Assembly: GCA_028023455.1 (NCBI GenBank)
Contig: JAQFVV010012506.1
Location: 3,652,714-3,716,713, forward strand
Reading direction: 5' to 3'
Length of the DNA: 64,000 nucleotides
DNA from: Epiperipatus broadwayi
Taxonomy: Eukaryota; Onychophora; Udeonychophora; Euonychophora; Peripatidae
Below the pieces are notes generated by a model. It had not been told where the DNA came from. It worked only from the letters and a program-made list of their open reading frames with translations, and ran no database searches. Below, piece after piece: positions 11,487-23,340 of this stretch (position 1 is the first letter of the stretch; the number at the start of each line of letters is the position of its first letter). Both the position numbers and the translations under genes were made by a program.

Positions 11487-13393
11487 TCTTCATTAAATAC
11501 TTTTTTTGTATATGAAGCAGCACATTAGTTATTAGATGTTTATTATAGATGTGTGTGTATATATATGTAGTGATTTTCATATATTGCTTGCAAATGAATA
11601 TCCTTTTCATTACTGATTTGATATATTAGCAATTATTGTAATAATAGCATTATATGATTTATTAAAATCTATTCAACTATTACAACATTTGCAGTTAAAA
11701 AATAATAAATATATAAGTATAGAAAACCATCTATTATTAAATTCTTCAGCAGCAGCACTACCTATGCTTAAAAGTTTAGATTAAACAGCCAGAGCTTTTG
11801 TAGTATAGATAAAGCTGCTGAAAAATTTGATTTAGTTGGTGTGATATTTTTCTGTATTTAAATCCAGTATGCTTTTGCATATTCCAATTTCTTATACATA
11901 AGTGTATAATGTTTTATTTAGATATTATAATCATTTCTGGATTACTTCTATTATTACTAAATAATTATTTGCCCTAAGATAATGAATTTGCACACTATAT
12001 AGAAATTGAACTTCTTGCTTCTTTCAAAATGAAAATATTAGCTATCTGTCTCTCGCCCTGTGTGTATATATAAAAGCAGAACCATTCTTATAGGCAAAAT
12101 GATAAAGCAACTATCTCAGTTACAGAATTAGAATAGGTGTTAAAACAAAGGTAATATTTTAAAAAATATAAGATTACAATGTAAATATTTTTCTCCTCCC
12201 CTTTTTGTGTTAGAAATCATTTTTTAAATAAAATTTTCATACATTTAAATGTGATTATTTTTTTATTGAAAGAGTGTATATTAATTGAATGTAAAATGAA
12301 AACTTTTAAAAATTATTTTTTAATTTTACAATTTTTTTGTCTTTGTGTTATTTTTTAACAAATATTTTAATTTTTATTTCACATATGTCTATTACTTTTT
12401 AATAAGAACTAATAGCCATTTCAATAATATATATAAAAAAAAAAGCATTAAGGCTTATTTCAGATGTTAAAATTGTTTTGCATACCTCTGTATGTAAACA
12501 CAATGTCTACCAAGAAATAATTATCTACTTGCTATTTTTTTTTTTTTTAAATAATATATAAACATTTTGGATGTAAATATATGTATAATAAATGAATTTA
12601 ATGCATTCCCAAAAGTTGATTGTTGTTTTTAATTGATAGGTAAAAAAAAAAATGAAGTCCCAACATCTTTTTCAAATAAATCGTCCATTAATACCATTAA
12701 AAATCATTAATTTTGTTTGGGTTGGAGGTAAGTTACAATTTATTTAAATATTTTCACAATTGTATACTATGCATACATACATATCTAATGATATGAGACA
12801 TTAAAAGTGAAAAAAATATATATCTTTTGATTAAACTAATAATAACAATAAATATATACTGTAGCATTAGGAATAATGAATTACTTTAATTATATTTCAA
12901 AACATCAATTATAAGCTGGAATAATTAATGGTCATCCAAAATCCAAATCTTTAGGATAGTGTTTAGTTATTAGTCTGCATTAATAAAGAATATTGGATTT
13001 GCATTTATCCATCTAGTAATTCTATTGTCTTCCATTGATCATTCAAACTTAAAATAAAATGTCTCTAAGATAAATATAATGAATTACTTCTAACACAGAT
13101 GTTGAAAATAAGCAGAGGAAATTATGCTATACATGATATATGGCCTAAAATAAATAAATAAGCTACCCATTGAAACAGTTACATCTGTTCCACCTATTAT
13201 CTTCGATAATAGTATATATTTGTTGTACTCAGATAGCGTGTATTTCTTAAATTTTAAAAACTTTGTGCTTAAAATATTGCGAGTATGTGCGTATATAATC
13301 GTCCTATTAATTATAAATATAAAAATACAGTCGTAAATATTTATATATGGGCATATTCAGTTAGATTTGTTAAAACTGAAATAAACATAACTG
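11487..13393. other. AT-rich DNA, small imperfect hairpin only
   Basis: A weak inverted repeat (AAATTCTTCAGCAGC ... GCTGCTGAAAAATTT) spans about 11,738-11,830. Otherwise there are homopolymers and AT-rich sequence with no recognisable gene. Confidence 0.4.
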
Positions 13394-13887
13394 TGTAATT
13401 AAAATTTATCTATATAGTAGCATAATAAGCTTAAAATTATAATATTACTTATTTTTCAATATTCTTTCTAAATAATTATTTTTTTAAAGTCAGTATTCAT
13501 TTTAACTAATTTCCAAGTTAGATAATTTTCCATTCTTTTGTTTGCTTAAAATTACAAGCAGAAAGTTTTATCAGTTTTGACACTTCGTTCTAAAAGTAAA
13601 TCTTAGGCCAAAATTTGACTTATTTAAAAATTATAACCAAAACCAATTATAATATTCAGTCAGGCATAAATCTATACAAAAATCCATACAAATTGCTTGT
13701 GACCATTCTCTTGAAAATATATCTTTTAACTATGACGTCAATTAAAACAATAGAGCCTTACCAAGCCCAGATTTAGATATACTAAATATTTTACTAACTG
13801 GATATTTGGTTAAAGGCTAGTTCGAAACTAGTCATCTTGTGATGTGGCATGATTCAAAGTAGGAGGTTACTACTGTCAAAAATACAG

Positions 13888-13896
13888 TATAAAAAG
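13888..13896 (+). promoter_or_regulatory. TATA box of LTR-like block
   Basis: CAGTATAAAAAGGGCC is a near-ideal RNA polymerase II TATA context. The sequence turns GC-richer directly downstream, as in a transcribed leader. Confidence 0.6.
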
Positions 13897-14809
13897 GGCC
13901 AAAATAGCCATCAAGGGTCCTCTTTCATCCATCCATCATCTTCCGTGTTAATTTTTGCTGTTGCTATGAAAATTGTGCTTGCTGCCGAAATTATTTCCGA
14001 AGACCAGAGCTGAAGTTAAATAAGAAAACTGTTCCTGCCGTTTAAGAAAGCTGAATTTTAAAAAGCTACCATCCAAGCGGCTCCAAAGATGACAGTGGGC
14101 TAGAGACAAAGAGACAGCCGTTTGCTCTTCCACGAGCGGCTACCGATAAGAGAAGACCTCAACCATGCCCAGCACAGTAAGAAAGAAGCTGTACCTGAGA
14201 GACCAGAGAGTTCCTGACCAGACAAATGGGGAAAGCTGCCACAGAAATAAATTTGCGAAGCTACATCCAGACTAAAACCTAAGAGAAGCCCAGCCTGATT
14301 GAATAGAGAGAGAAGCCTATCGAACAATGCCTTAAAAAAGACTTTCCGGTAAATCCTTTCTGCCAAATATTAAATTTCATAACTAAACGTATACTAAATG
14401 AAAGCTAGCTAAATAAATCACATAATTATATTTTCTAAATGTTCAACTAAAATGTTTATCTTAAATTTGTTTAAATCTTAGAACACTCTCAATTCTTGTT
14501 TGATCATTAATAATTTTAAATAATCCTAAACATCTAGTTTCTATAAAACCATACAACAAATTCTTATTTCTAAATTATCATCTTATTGATCGTTTTATGC
14601 AATTTATTCTTATGTGTCATCTATCTTTAGTTTTAAGTTCATGTTTATTGATTTATGCTGTGCTTTTATCAGAACGGAGTCTGGTGTGTTAATAAATTAT
14701 CGGGGGGGGGGGGAGTGAGCAATCACTTTTATTATATCGGAGTATTGCGATATTAAGAATATAGCTAAGACTCTTTTCTGAATTATATTTGTGCTAGAGT
14801 GAATCGGTA

Positions 14810-15215
14810 TTTATAATGTCCGAACAAGTTATTTAAAATCTTTTGCTAAAGTTATTTAAAAATGTATATGCGTATATTATTTAAAACGCATCTTTTTCTC
14901 AAGTTAGCTAAAATGAAAATGTTTACTAAATTTAGTTAAAACGTATATATTGCGTATGTTATTTAAAATGCAGATTTTGCCCAGATTATTTAAGAATTAT
15001 ATTTGCGTAAGTGATTTAAAATATGTATTTTGCCAGTTATTTGAAAAAGTATATTTTACGCAAGCTATTTAAAATGTAGTTTTGCATTCGCTATTTAAAA
15101 CATTTTGCATTATTAGTAAGGTCTATTTTGACAAATTATTTAAAATGAGTAATTTATTTAAAAATGAATAATTTGCGTGAGCTATTTTATAACCCATGTT
15201 TTAGATTATTTAAAA
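14810..15215. repeat. Degenerate ~40-bp tandem repeats
   Basis: About ten repeats of a unit resembling GCGTATGTTATTTAAAATGCA, with variable spacing. Words such as TTATTTAAAA and TTTGCG recur every 30-45 bp. Confidence 0.6.
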
Positions 15216-15530
15216 ATCAGTTTATATTAGATGTAGGTTATACTACATATAATTAATGTTCCCAGTTCTAAAAAATCTTAAATTTGCCATAACTTCATTT
15301 AATTATAGAATAAGTAGCTATGCAGAAAACTTTAAATCAGATTCTCATTATCGCCTTTATCTTATAATTTAATAAGCTCATTTATGAACTGACCGGTGGG
15401 AGTAGCACTGAAGAAGCTGAGATTTTGGCGTAATTAATTTATAAATAATAATTTAGCGTTGCGAATGTATTGCTAATTAGCATAAATATGCATATCTACT
15501 TGCTATTGTCTATAATGGCCCATCTCAAGA

Positions 15531-15650
15531 TTGTTCCACGTCCAGTCACGCCTCGAAAGTTTAGGCTACTGCGACATTTCTTCGTATTTCATCAAGTCAC
15601 GTCTCGAAAGTTTAGGCAAATGTGACAATTATTCGTACTTAACAGAACCA
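15531..15650. repeat. Two-copy ~59-bp tandem repeat
   Basis: CTCGAAAGTTTAGGC occurs at about 15,552 and 15,603, each preceded by AGTCACG and followed by a TGCGAC/TGTGAC word and TTCGTA. An open frame across it merely repeats the same peptide and is not judged a gene. Confidence 0.65.
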
Positions 15651-15944
15651 AAGCGTTTCCAAAGGGCTCATAAGCCACTCTTCTATTCACTAAATAAAAG
15701 GGCCTCTTCCATTATAGCAAGCAGATCGGTTAGGGAACCGTTTACTAGGTAATAAACCCAATTAAGAATGCATTCGAGTCGCACTTATCTGATAGTATTC
15801 TAACGCACTAGAATCTGATGTTCCACTGCCACCACTTCTCAGTTCAGTTTACCTAGAAAGTAACTTCGGCGTTGATCCGATCTAGAGTCTGATTTAATGC
15901 GTTTGTCTGTATAACAATTATATATCACGCAAATGTCTCTATAT

Positions 15945-16045
15945 GATTTATAATATAATCTTAGACTTAAATATTTATAATATAATCTTAAACTTAGTAA
16001 TTATAATATAATCTTAAACTTAGTAATAATGATATAATCTTAAAC
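15945..16045. repeat. ~26-bp tandem repeat, about four copies
   Basis: TATAATATAATCTTAAACTTAG recurs four times with small changes. Confidence 0.7.
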
Positions 16046-16162
16046 CAATAATCTCTATCATTTATTCATCAATCGATCACTCTAGCTAGCTATAACTGAT
16101 TTCCAATATATAAAACATGGCGTGAATTAAGACATGAAAGATGACATAAGCTTATTAAAAAG

Positions 16163-16612
16163 TCATATACTTTGTGATATTATTTTATAACCTGGAGAAT
16201 CCACTCATATACTTTGTGATATTATTTTATAACCCTGAGAATCCATTCAATACTTTGTAATATTGTTTTATACCCTGAGAATCCACTCATTGCTTTGCGA
16301 TATTATTTTATAACCTAGCGAATACACTCATTACTTTGTAATATTCTTTGACAACCCTGAGAATCCACTCATTGCTTTGTAATATTATTTTATAACTCTG
16401 AGAATCCACTCAATGCCTTGTAATATTATTTTATAACCCTGAGAATCCACTCATTGCTTTGTAATATTATTTGATAACCTAGAGAATACACTCATTGCTT
16501 TGTAATATTATTTTATAACTCTGAGAATCCACTCAATGCCTTGTAATATTGTTTTATAACCCTGCAAATCCACTCATTGCTTTGTGATATTATTTTATAA
16601 CCCTAGTATTCA
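16163..16612. repeat. ~41-bp minisatellite, eleven copies
   Basis: The unit carries CACTCATTGCTTTGTAATA then TTATTTTATAACCCTGAGAATC and repeats eleven times. Two alternating variants, CATTGCTTTG and CAATGCCTTG, suggest an earlier two-unit higher-order duplication. It lies in the LTR-like block. Confidence 0.85.
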
Positions 16613-17069
16613 CTAACCTGCATGTGAGCTAGCTATACACCAAGAACTATGCTTTAGTATTTATTAAATGTTATATTCAATTTATGAAATATAAATTTAT
16701 CTCAATCTCATTACCTGCTCATTATCTTATGAATCACTAGTTAAGTTATATAATGGAATATGTAGTAGGGGGGAATGTCTCATGTTTTACTGCTTTGCTA
16801 TTGCTGGAACGTGATCAAAGAGATATCGAGTGTAACCTCAGGCATGTCATTCGCGATGGGTTGACTTGGAAGCACGAGTGAGGGAGTTAAGGTATGATCA
16901 GACGTAGGGTATTACTATCCCGACTTGGTCAGCTTTTGGTTCTCTGGCTTGGACTCTCAGTCTGTTGAGCAAATGTACAAACCTGACCGTTACACCATGT
17001 GACAATGGAAATTAACACTATAATTCTATCTACTGTGATAATTCATACATTTGAAAAACACTCCTTAAT

Positions 17070-17375
17070 TTTGCTCTTAAAAGAAGTGGAGAAATTAGGA
17101 GGAACCTCATAAAGAAGTATATAAAATTTATACTGACTTATCTTTAAACAAATAGTATAATTTCAGTATTTATAAATCAAAAGTCACTGATTTAATTTCC
17201 ATGTCAGCAGTTTCTCGTTAGACCGTCAACACCTGAAGATGAAACAAAAATAATATTCAAAATATATGTCTTATATTGTCTATTATTAATAATAGTTGAT
17301 TATATTTGGAAAAGAATAAAGTTTGAATTTTTAACAAACATTTAACAAATTAACTAGATGATGGAAATAATTGAA
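17070..17375 (+). mobile_element. Penelope-like element 3'-end fragment
   Basis: GCTCTTAAAAGAAGTGGAG, then GAAATTAGGAGGAAC, match the 3' coding end of the Penelope-like element at 56,420-56,450. Further along, TTATATTTGGAAAAGAATAAAG and TAGATGATGGAAATA match its terminus at 56,680-56,750. The tRNA-like part seen in the full copy is absent. CACCTGAAGA followed by TGAAAC (17,231-17,245) is the decayed ribozyme-like core, here without its stem II. It is a severely 5'-truncated copy. Confidence 0.7.
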
Positions 17376-17689
17376 TATTTATCTACAAATAAAATGCCAA
17401 TATCCCAAACTGTAGACAAACAACTCATATATAAATAAGTTAATAAAGATTAAATATATTATTTAATAACAAATGCAGTACATTATTTCATTACAAAAAA
17501 TATTTTTTTATTACTGTTTCATTACTTCTCTGTAAATATATATGACTGATAATAACAATCTGCATTGGATTAGTTTGTTATTCATATTTTTGATAATTAA
17601 TTACATAGTAAATGAAAATATGACCATATTATCTACATATTGATATAACTATAATAGATAAGCTGAAAGCAATTATATTTTTTTATTAA
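17376..17689. other. AT-rich spacer
   Basis: No features recognised. Confidence 0.4.
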
Positions 17690-18035
17690 TGTGCTTTTAA
17701 TAGTAAAAATCAGTTTGATAAATAACATAACAAATGAAGAAGTTTCGAACAAGAAAATTGATTGAGTAAATTAGAAAGAGAAATTGGATTGGCCATATAA
17801 TAAGAAGAAAATATAATTTAACGAAAGATGTTTTGCATGAATGTGAATGGAAGCAAAAAGAAAGGATAGAAAAGATTGGTATTGTTCGATTATATAAGAA
17901 ATGGGCAGAGTTATGTGGAATTGAAGAGCTGGACAATGAAGAGATTAGAATGGAAAAATATATGAATTGATGATGTGACTAGTCTCTGGACCTATCTATG
18001 GGCCAGAATACTTTTGATGATGCTCTCAGTAGTAG
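17690..18035 (+). pseudogene. LINE ORF2 C-terminal fragment
   Basis: A plus-strand frame contains NWIGHIIRR, matching the W.GH..R block that closes the RT-linked region of many LINE ORF2 proteins, followed by a basic segment and a terminal ...RMEKYMN-stop. Stops upstream, and the absence of RT motifs, show a 5'-truncated relic. The corresponding SYFGYII block occurs in the LINE relic at 43.8 kb, so both may be the same broad family. Confidence 0.5.
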
Positions 18036-18252
18036 TTTAAAATATAAATGTAATCACTAATTTCTACATAATCTTATTTGTCTAATAACCCTGAGCCTTC
18101 ACAATATCAATTTTTGATTATACCAATTATTTAATGATAGTACTTCTAATTACTAATTTGATTTAAATTTTACTTTTTATGTTAAATATTATAGCACTGA
18201 AATCTATCTGGTTTAGAAGCAGCCTATGCTTTACACAAGCTGTTAAAACAGA

Positions 18253-18413
18253 GGCAAAACTCTCCATACAGTAATGAAAACCACAAGCTAGAAATTAGTA
18301 TTGGGGATATTGGATGAGTAGGCATTAGATAGGGATTTTATTTATAAACTTTTTTGCATCCATTGATTACTCTGGCTAGAACTAAATGGAACTGCTGTAT
18401 GCCGAGTTTTGCC
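18253..18413. mobile_element. ~160-bp MITE derived from the ~405-bp repeat family
   Basis: Terminal inverted repeats read GGCAAAACTCTCCATACAG on the left and, inverted, GGCAAAACTCGGCATACAG on the right. The interior keeps CCACAAGCTAGAAATTAG, GGGGATATTGGATGAGTAGG and ATCCATTGATTACTCTGGC, all present in the 1-1,190 array. It is a short internally deleted copy. No unambiguous target duplication was seen. Confidence 0.75.
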
Positions 18414-20154
18414 CCTTAATTAGACTATTGTTGATATTATTTCCTTAATTACTATAACATAATGTCAAAATATTAATATTGAATGCTCTGGAAAAAGTAT
18501 TTTTTTCCTTTTATTTTAACTCAATTAAAACTTGAACTAAAAATTTTTCTAACTACAAACTACTCTTTATCATTGAGTTATATCATTATATATACATATA
18601 TTATTCAATAATAGAATAGCAAGAATACGAGAAAGCATGCAGGACTTTTCTCAGTTGAATTATCTATACTTATCAAATTCATCAGTTAAAGCTATATTTA
18701 TATATAAGATAATAAGATTTAAATTATTTGTAATCATGTTTATAATCATAAAAGAAGTTATTTAGAATCTTAATTTTATATATAAAAACCTAATAAAAAT
18801 AAAGTAAAAAACTATAAATCTAGTATTAACAACGAAGATTATAAAACAAACACCAGACTATCATAATAAAAAAACAATTAAATTGTTTATTTCTTGGGAA
18901 TTCATAAGAAGTATGAGCACTAAAGGAACCATAACGTAAAGATCTTGAGCTTCAAAATCTGTCACTCAACCTTTGCATTAAACTATGCAAGGAAGGAAAT
19001 CATAGTGAGATTGTTATTTCATAAAAATATACTCTTAACTATTATACATATCTATCAAAAATGAAATATGATGTAATTCTAAAACTATTTATACCCACTA
19101 AATTTTTCAGATTACAAATTTGCTTAACATTAAAATAAAAATAAATAATTATTAGAAAAGTAATATGACATTTGAACATCAGAAGTGATATGCTGATCTT
19201 TAATGGAGAACATTTAGCTGTCAAGTTTATTGCTCCAGCATTATAATAAACACAGAGGACAATAATTTATTATTTAAAAATAATTGGAGTTATATATATA
19301 TTTTATTTCAGCACTTTTATTATTTAAACAATAATGATGATGATATGGGATATGTAATCAATGTTTTGCAAATGTTTATAAAAAAATAAAAAAATCAGGC
19401 TAAGAGCTGAATGACTGATAATTACTGCCCATTCTTTTATAATCATGTTATGTAAACTGAACATTTATTCATCATTCATTCATTGTACTTTATTTTCCTT
19501 TTATATTTACTATCATATTTTATCCAGGAATATCTCTGTAAGATTGATAGTGGACATATAGATTTTATTCATCGTGGGGTGTCATTAAATTTTTCATAGT
19601 TCTTATAACCGAATGAATTCATGCAAATAGTAGAATAAATTAAACATCTAAATAAATGTTTATAAATGAATAAACATTTTATAAAAATAAATTATCAGCC
19701 TTTTTAAAATAGATTTATATAGACTCAAATGATGATTACTTTCATAAGAAGATTTTTAAGTGTATAATGAATTAATGCGAAAGCAGGTGAATAGTAAATT
19801 ATTGAAGTATTTTATGACTATTATTACCTAAGGATCTCTGATTAAACGTTTCTTTCTTAAAATATGTCAGTCCATATAAATATTTTATACATTTGGTAAT
19901 TAAAGTTATAACAAATTTCACTGCTTCTTTTGTAATATTATAGTTTTAACTACTGTTTGAGAATATAGGCAACAACTATTTGAGAATATAAAAGTCAAAG
20001 CTAATAATGTTGGCCCAATAAACTGCAGAGAAAAATCACTTAATGAAAACGAACAAATTAAATATGGTACTGACAAAATTAATTTTCTTACTATAACAAA
20101 GCTTTTTTTTATTATTATTAAGAGAAATCATTCTTATTTTTATTTATTCATTTA
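18414..20154. other. AT-rich DNA without recognised features
   Basis: Only short frames and low-complexity sequence. Nothing is supported on either strand. Confidence 0.45.
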
Positions 20155-21060
20155 ACATATAGATTTTTGTTTTGTTTTTAAGATGGCTATTCTAACCAAA
20201 AAATAGATCCATTAATGGTTTTGTTACATTCTTCAATTCTGCTAGAATAACCATCAATTTGACAGTCATTAACTATATGCTTTATGATATGCATTTATTT
20301 ACATTTATGTAAGTCAATAGCTGTTAAATTCCACTTATAAAATATATAAATATAATGATCTTGGATTGTTCTGAATCTGCTGATGAGACTAATAACATTT
20401 AGAAAGATCAAGTTAATCTTGCTTTACATTGGATTTGAAAAAAGAAATTTGTTTGGAATCTTATAAGAAGGCTCTTTTTTTTTTTTTTTTTGCCATAATT
20501 CTTTGATTACAGATTCTTAGTTGAATATCCAGAAAAGAAATAATTGATTTGAGATGAGTTGTGGGTAATGTAATTATATCTTGAGTTAGCATTAAGTATG
20601 ATCTAATTAATACTTTTTATACATTTTCTGTGAGATCAACTTCCTTCTGATATCTAAGGAAGTATGTAAAAAGAGTAAAAAGTTACTGCTAAGAAATAAA
20701 CTTGATTGTATAACTAATATTTCTCATGGTAATATTTGTTAAATATACCCAATAGAATATGTTAATATTAAGGAAGCTTCCAGTCAATTTTTCAAAAAGA
20801 TTATGTTTAGAAATTATTTTAAATTTGATCTTAGATAAATAACAAAGATAAGTTAAGCTACAATTCAAGATTACACTAAATAATTTTGGATAGAATTTTC
20901 TTCAGTTTATTATTGCAAAATATCCATAATTACAAAATATCCAATAATTATTTGGATTAAAAGTTGAGCATATTCTATTTGTTGTAATAGAAGTAAGACT
21001 AATCTTTAGAAAAGATTTTCAAACTTTTTATATTATTATTGAGAGATACTTCTATTTCTG
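20155..21060 (-). pseudogene. Jockey-like LINE 3' portion, degenerate
   Basis: On the minus strand the segment begins near 21,060 in the region after the RT palm. It carries an HNLFEKLTGS block like RNNLLGK of the copy at 5,060, continues through a QLRICNQRIMA-like block (around 20,500, with a poly-T tract inserted), and reaches the C-terminal region near 20,330-20,160. That end matches the copy at 5,580-5,760, including a VNDC-like word. Several stops and shifts. It is a 5'-truncated relic in opposite orientation to the first copy. Confidence 0.6.
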
Positions 21061-21839
21061 GAATTAAAGCAATGTCATAACCATGGTATATATATATTTA
21101 ACACATTATTTTCATTTGTTGAAATGAAAAATGTGTGATATATAATGTAAAAAAAATTTTTTTAAATGCTTTTATTTAACTTAAAAATTCTGTCCGTTTA
21201 GATTAGATTTTGTAATTGATTTTTAAAATACTTTTATCAAATGGATTTTCTTCAAATTTTATACATATGATAGAAATCAATAACAATATAATATGACAAT
21301 GAAATATTTCAGGGCTGTCCAGCCAATTCTCCAGGGTAAAAAGTGTTGGTGGGCTAAATTTAAACACATTAATATTAGTTCAATAAGTTTTCAGTGTATT
21401 TTTTAAACAGCATATACTAAAAAAATGTTTATGGGAAATTAAGATAGAAATAAAAACAAATATATTGATTATAAAAGTTACCTTTTTTAAAAATGGATAA
21501 AATTTTAATTTCTTTTGATTGGTAAAAGTTTCTTTTTAAAAATACTGTCTTTCTAGACAAATCAATGTTGAAATCAATTTTTAATGCTTGTGAATTTAAT
21601 ATCAAATATTGAGCAAACTGCCTGTTTAAAATTTGAATAGATAATTAAAAAATGATCTGAATGCTAAAATGTTAATAATAATATATATAAAAATATTTTA
21701 TTAATAATGCTTTTACTTAATGTGCAATAAAAAGCCAATTTTTAAATTTGAATATGAATAACTATAAAAATATCAAAATATTAAAAATAATATATTTGAA
21801 AAATATTTTATAATGAACACTTATTTATTGTACACTAAA
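21061..21839. other. AT-rich spacer
   Basis: No features recognised. A short GC-richer phrase near 21,312-21,350 has no visible homologue in the window. Confidence 0.4.
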
Positions 21840-22045
21840 AAAACAATCATTCTCATCAATCATAATTGGGATTTTCATATTTACCTTGAAATAAAAGCAT
21901 GAGGTATCCACAAATTAATTAATTCAATCACTAATTTTTATAATATATGATTTAATTTATTTATTTCTAGATACTCCATGCTTTTGTTTCAAATTAAATA
22001 TAAAAATCCTCAATTGTGATTGAAGAAAACAATTCTTTTTAGTAT
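21840..22045. repeat. ~200-bp imperfect inverted repeat
   Basis: ATCAATCATAATTGGGATTTTCATATTTA on the left pairs with TAAATATAAAAATCCTCAATTGTGATTGA on the right, and AAAAGCATGAGGTATC pairs with GATACTCCATGCTTTT. The loop is AT-rich. Coding is absent. It is MITE-like and sits directly before the Tigger-like terminus. Confidence 0.7.
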
Positions 22046-22064
22046 TTAGTAAATAAAAACATTA

Positions 22065-23340
22065 CCATATTACTTCAAACATAAAACACACTTTTTTTCC
22101 AAATTTTGGACTGGTAAAAGAGGGTTGCATCTTAAATTCCAAATGAACATTTTTAACATCTTAAGTATTTCTGCCAATATCATATAGTATCACACTCATT
22201 GATAGTAGTTCACATTTTTCTGAGTTAATCCAGTTACTGTTTGATAGCAGATGTGTAAAATTGTGTGGTATCTGGCTGTATTTTAATTTTGAGTTTTTTT
22301 AATTACCATATTACGACAATTTGAAGTAAATGCCAGTATTTTAACATTTTATTTCTTCCAATATTATATTTACCAATGATTGTGTTTTTGCTTCATGCTT
22401 TACACATGTACATAGTAGTATTACACTCATTGATCTCCATTGTGAAAGCAAATATTTTTAAGATTTTACTTCTGCAGATGTGTAAGCGAATATATTAACA
22501 TTTTATTTCATTCAATGTTAAATTTCCCTATGTTTGTGCTTTGTATATGTGCATAGTAGTATTACACTCATTGATATCTGCTGTGAAAGTGTATATTTTA
22601 ACATTTTATTTATGCAGATGTGTAAGTGAATATTTTAATATTTTATTTCTCCTGATGTCATATTTCCCAATGAACATGTTTTTGCTTCATGCTTTACACA
22701 TGTGCATAGCCGTATTACACTCTTTGATATCTGCTGTGTAGAATCGCATGCAAATTTAATTTTGAATGGTTTTATTATCCATTTTTACTAATGTTGGACA
22801 TATGATGCTGAATTCAATGAAAAGTTACATTGTACACTGAAGAAATTGGAAATCATGCAGCCAGTAAAAGATTTACTGCTAATTAAAGTAATGTTCATCA
22901 TTGTGAAGGAAAAATTATTTCAGAAAATTATTCTCAGGGCCTAAAAAAGAAAGGTATACTGCAATTGACATAGATGTTGTATCTTCAATAAATTAACAGG
23001 AGAAAAACAAATTAAAATTTTACCTACCGGATATGAAAAATCATGAATTACGGTAATGCTGTTTATATAATGGAAACAAATTGTGATCTTTTCTTACCTA
23101 TTTTAAATAGAAAAACTGTAGAAAGAGAAATTTTCCTAAGGGTGTTATAATTTGAGCACAAAAGAATGCATGAATGTCAACAGAATTAATGAAAGATTGG
23201 TTACAAAATATTTGGGAGAAGAGACCTGGCATTCTTTTAAAAAAAAACAAAGCATGGTAGTAGTGGATGCATTCTGGGTACATTTAGTCAATGACATTAA
23301 GCTTAAAGTAAAACAAAAAATGATTTTGTAATAATAATAA
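22065..23340 (+). pseudogene. Tigger/pogo-like transposon, 5' half with internal deletion
   Basis: The left end (ACCATATTACTTCAAA ... AGAGGGTTGCATCTTAAATTCC, from about 22,066) resembles the terminal repeats of pogo/Tigger elements. After an embedded tandem repeat, a plus-strand frame near 22,797 reads TYDAEF, then after a shift EEIGNHAASKRF: the CENP-B/HTH start of these transposases. Near 23,175-23,245 another frame reads MSTELMKDWLQNIWEKRPG, which matches the stretch close to the third acidic residue of the DDE domain. Everything between is missing or shifted, so it is dead. A complementary 3' half lies at 47.0-47.9 kb. Confidence 0.65.
22170..22752. repeat. ~150-bp tandem repeats in the Tigger 5' region
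   Basis: Units start near 22,387, 22,532 and 22,680, with a more divergent unit before them. Shared words are AGTAGTATTACACTCATTGAT, GCAGATGTGTAAG and TTAACATTTTATTT. Copy spacing is about 145-150 bp. Repeated subterminal blocks are common in DNA transposons and may once have bound transposase. Confidence 0.75.

Larger units (their letters stand above)
13394..16994 (+). mobile_element. LTR-like block, family 3 (boundaries uncertain)
   Basis: A good TATA box (TATAAAAAG at 13,888-13,896) is followed by about 450 bp of GC-richer leader-like sequence, a long AT-rich body with four internal tandem arrays, and a GC-richer tail ending ACCTGACCGTTACA at 16,994. This architecture, a TATA box some 450-500 bp from the left and a CGTTACA right end, matches the two long solo LTRs at 25,676 and 28,848, although the sequence differs. 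The proposed left end, TGTAAT at 13,394, is chosen only by analogy of spacing; no target duplication was found. No gag or pol coding remains. Confidence 0.4.

Noticed and set aside
15531-15752. Open frame with repeated SRLESLG peptide
   Set aside because: It is the translation of a two-copy DNA tandem repeat inside an LTR-like block.
20380-20420. CTGATGAGACTAATAACATTTAGAAAG as another hammerhead-like core
   Set aside because: No stem II and GAAAG instead of GAAAC; lies in decayed LINE sequence.
23098-23283. Minus-strand open frame
   Set aside because: The plus strand carries the Tigger-like transposase stretch there.
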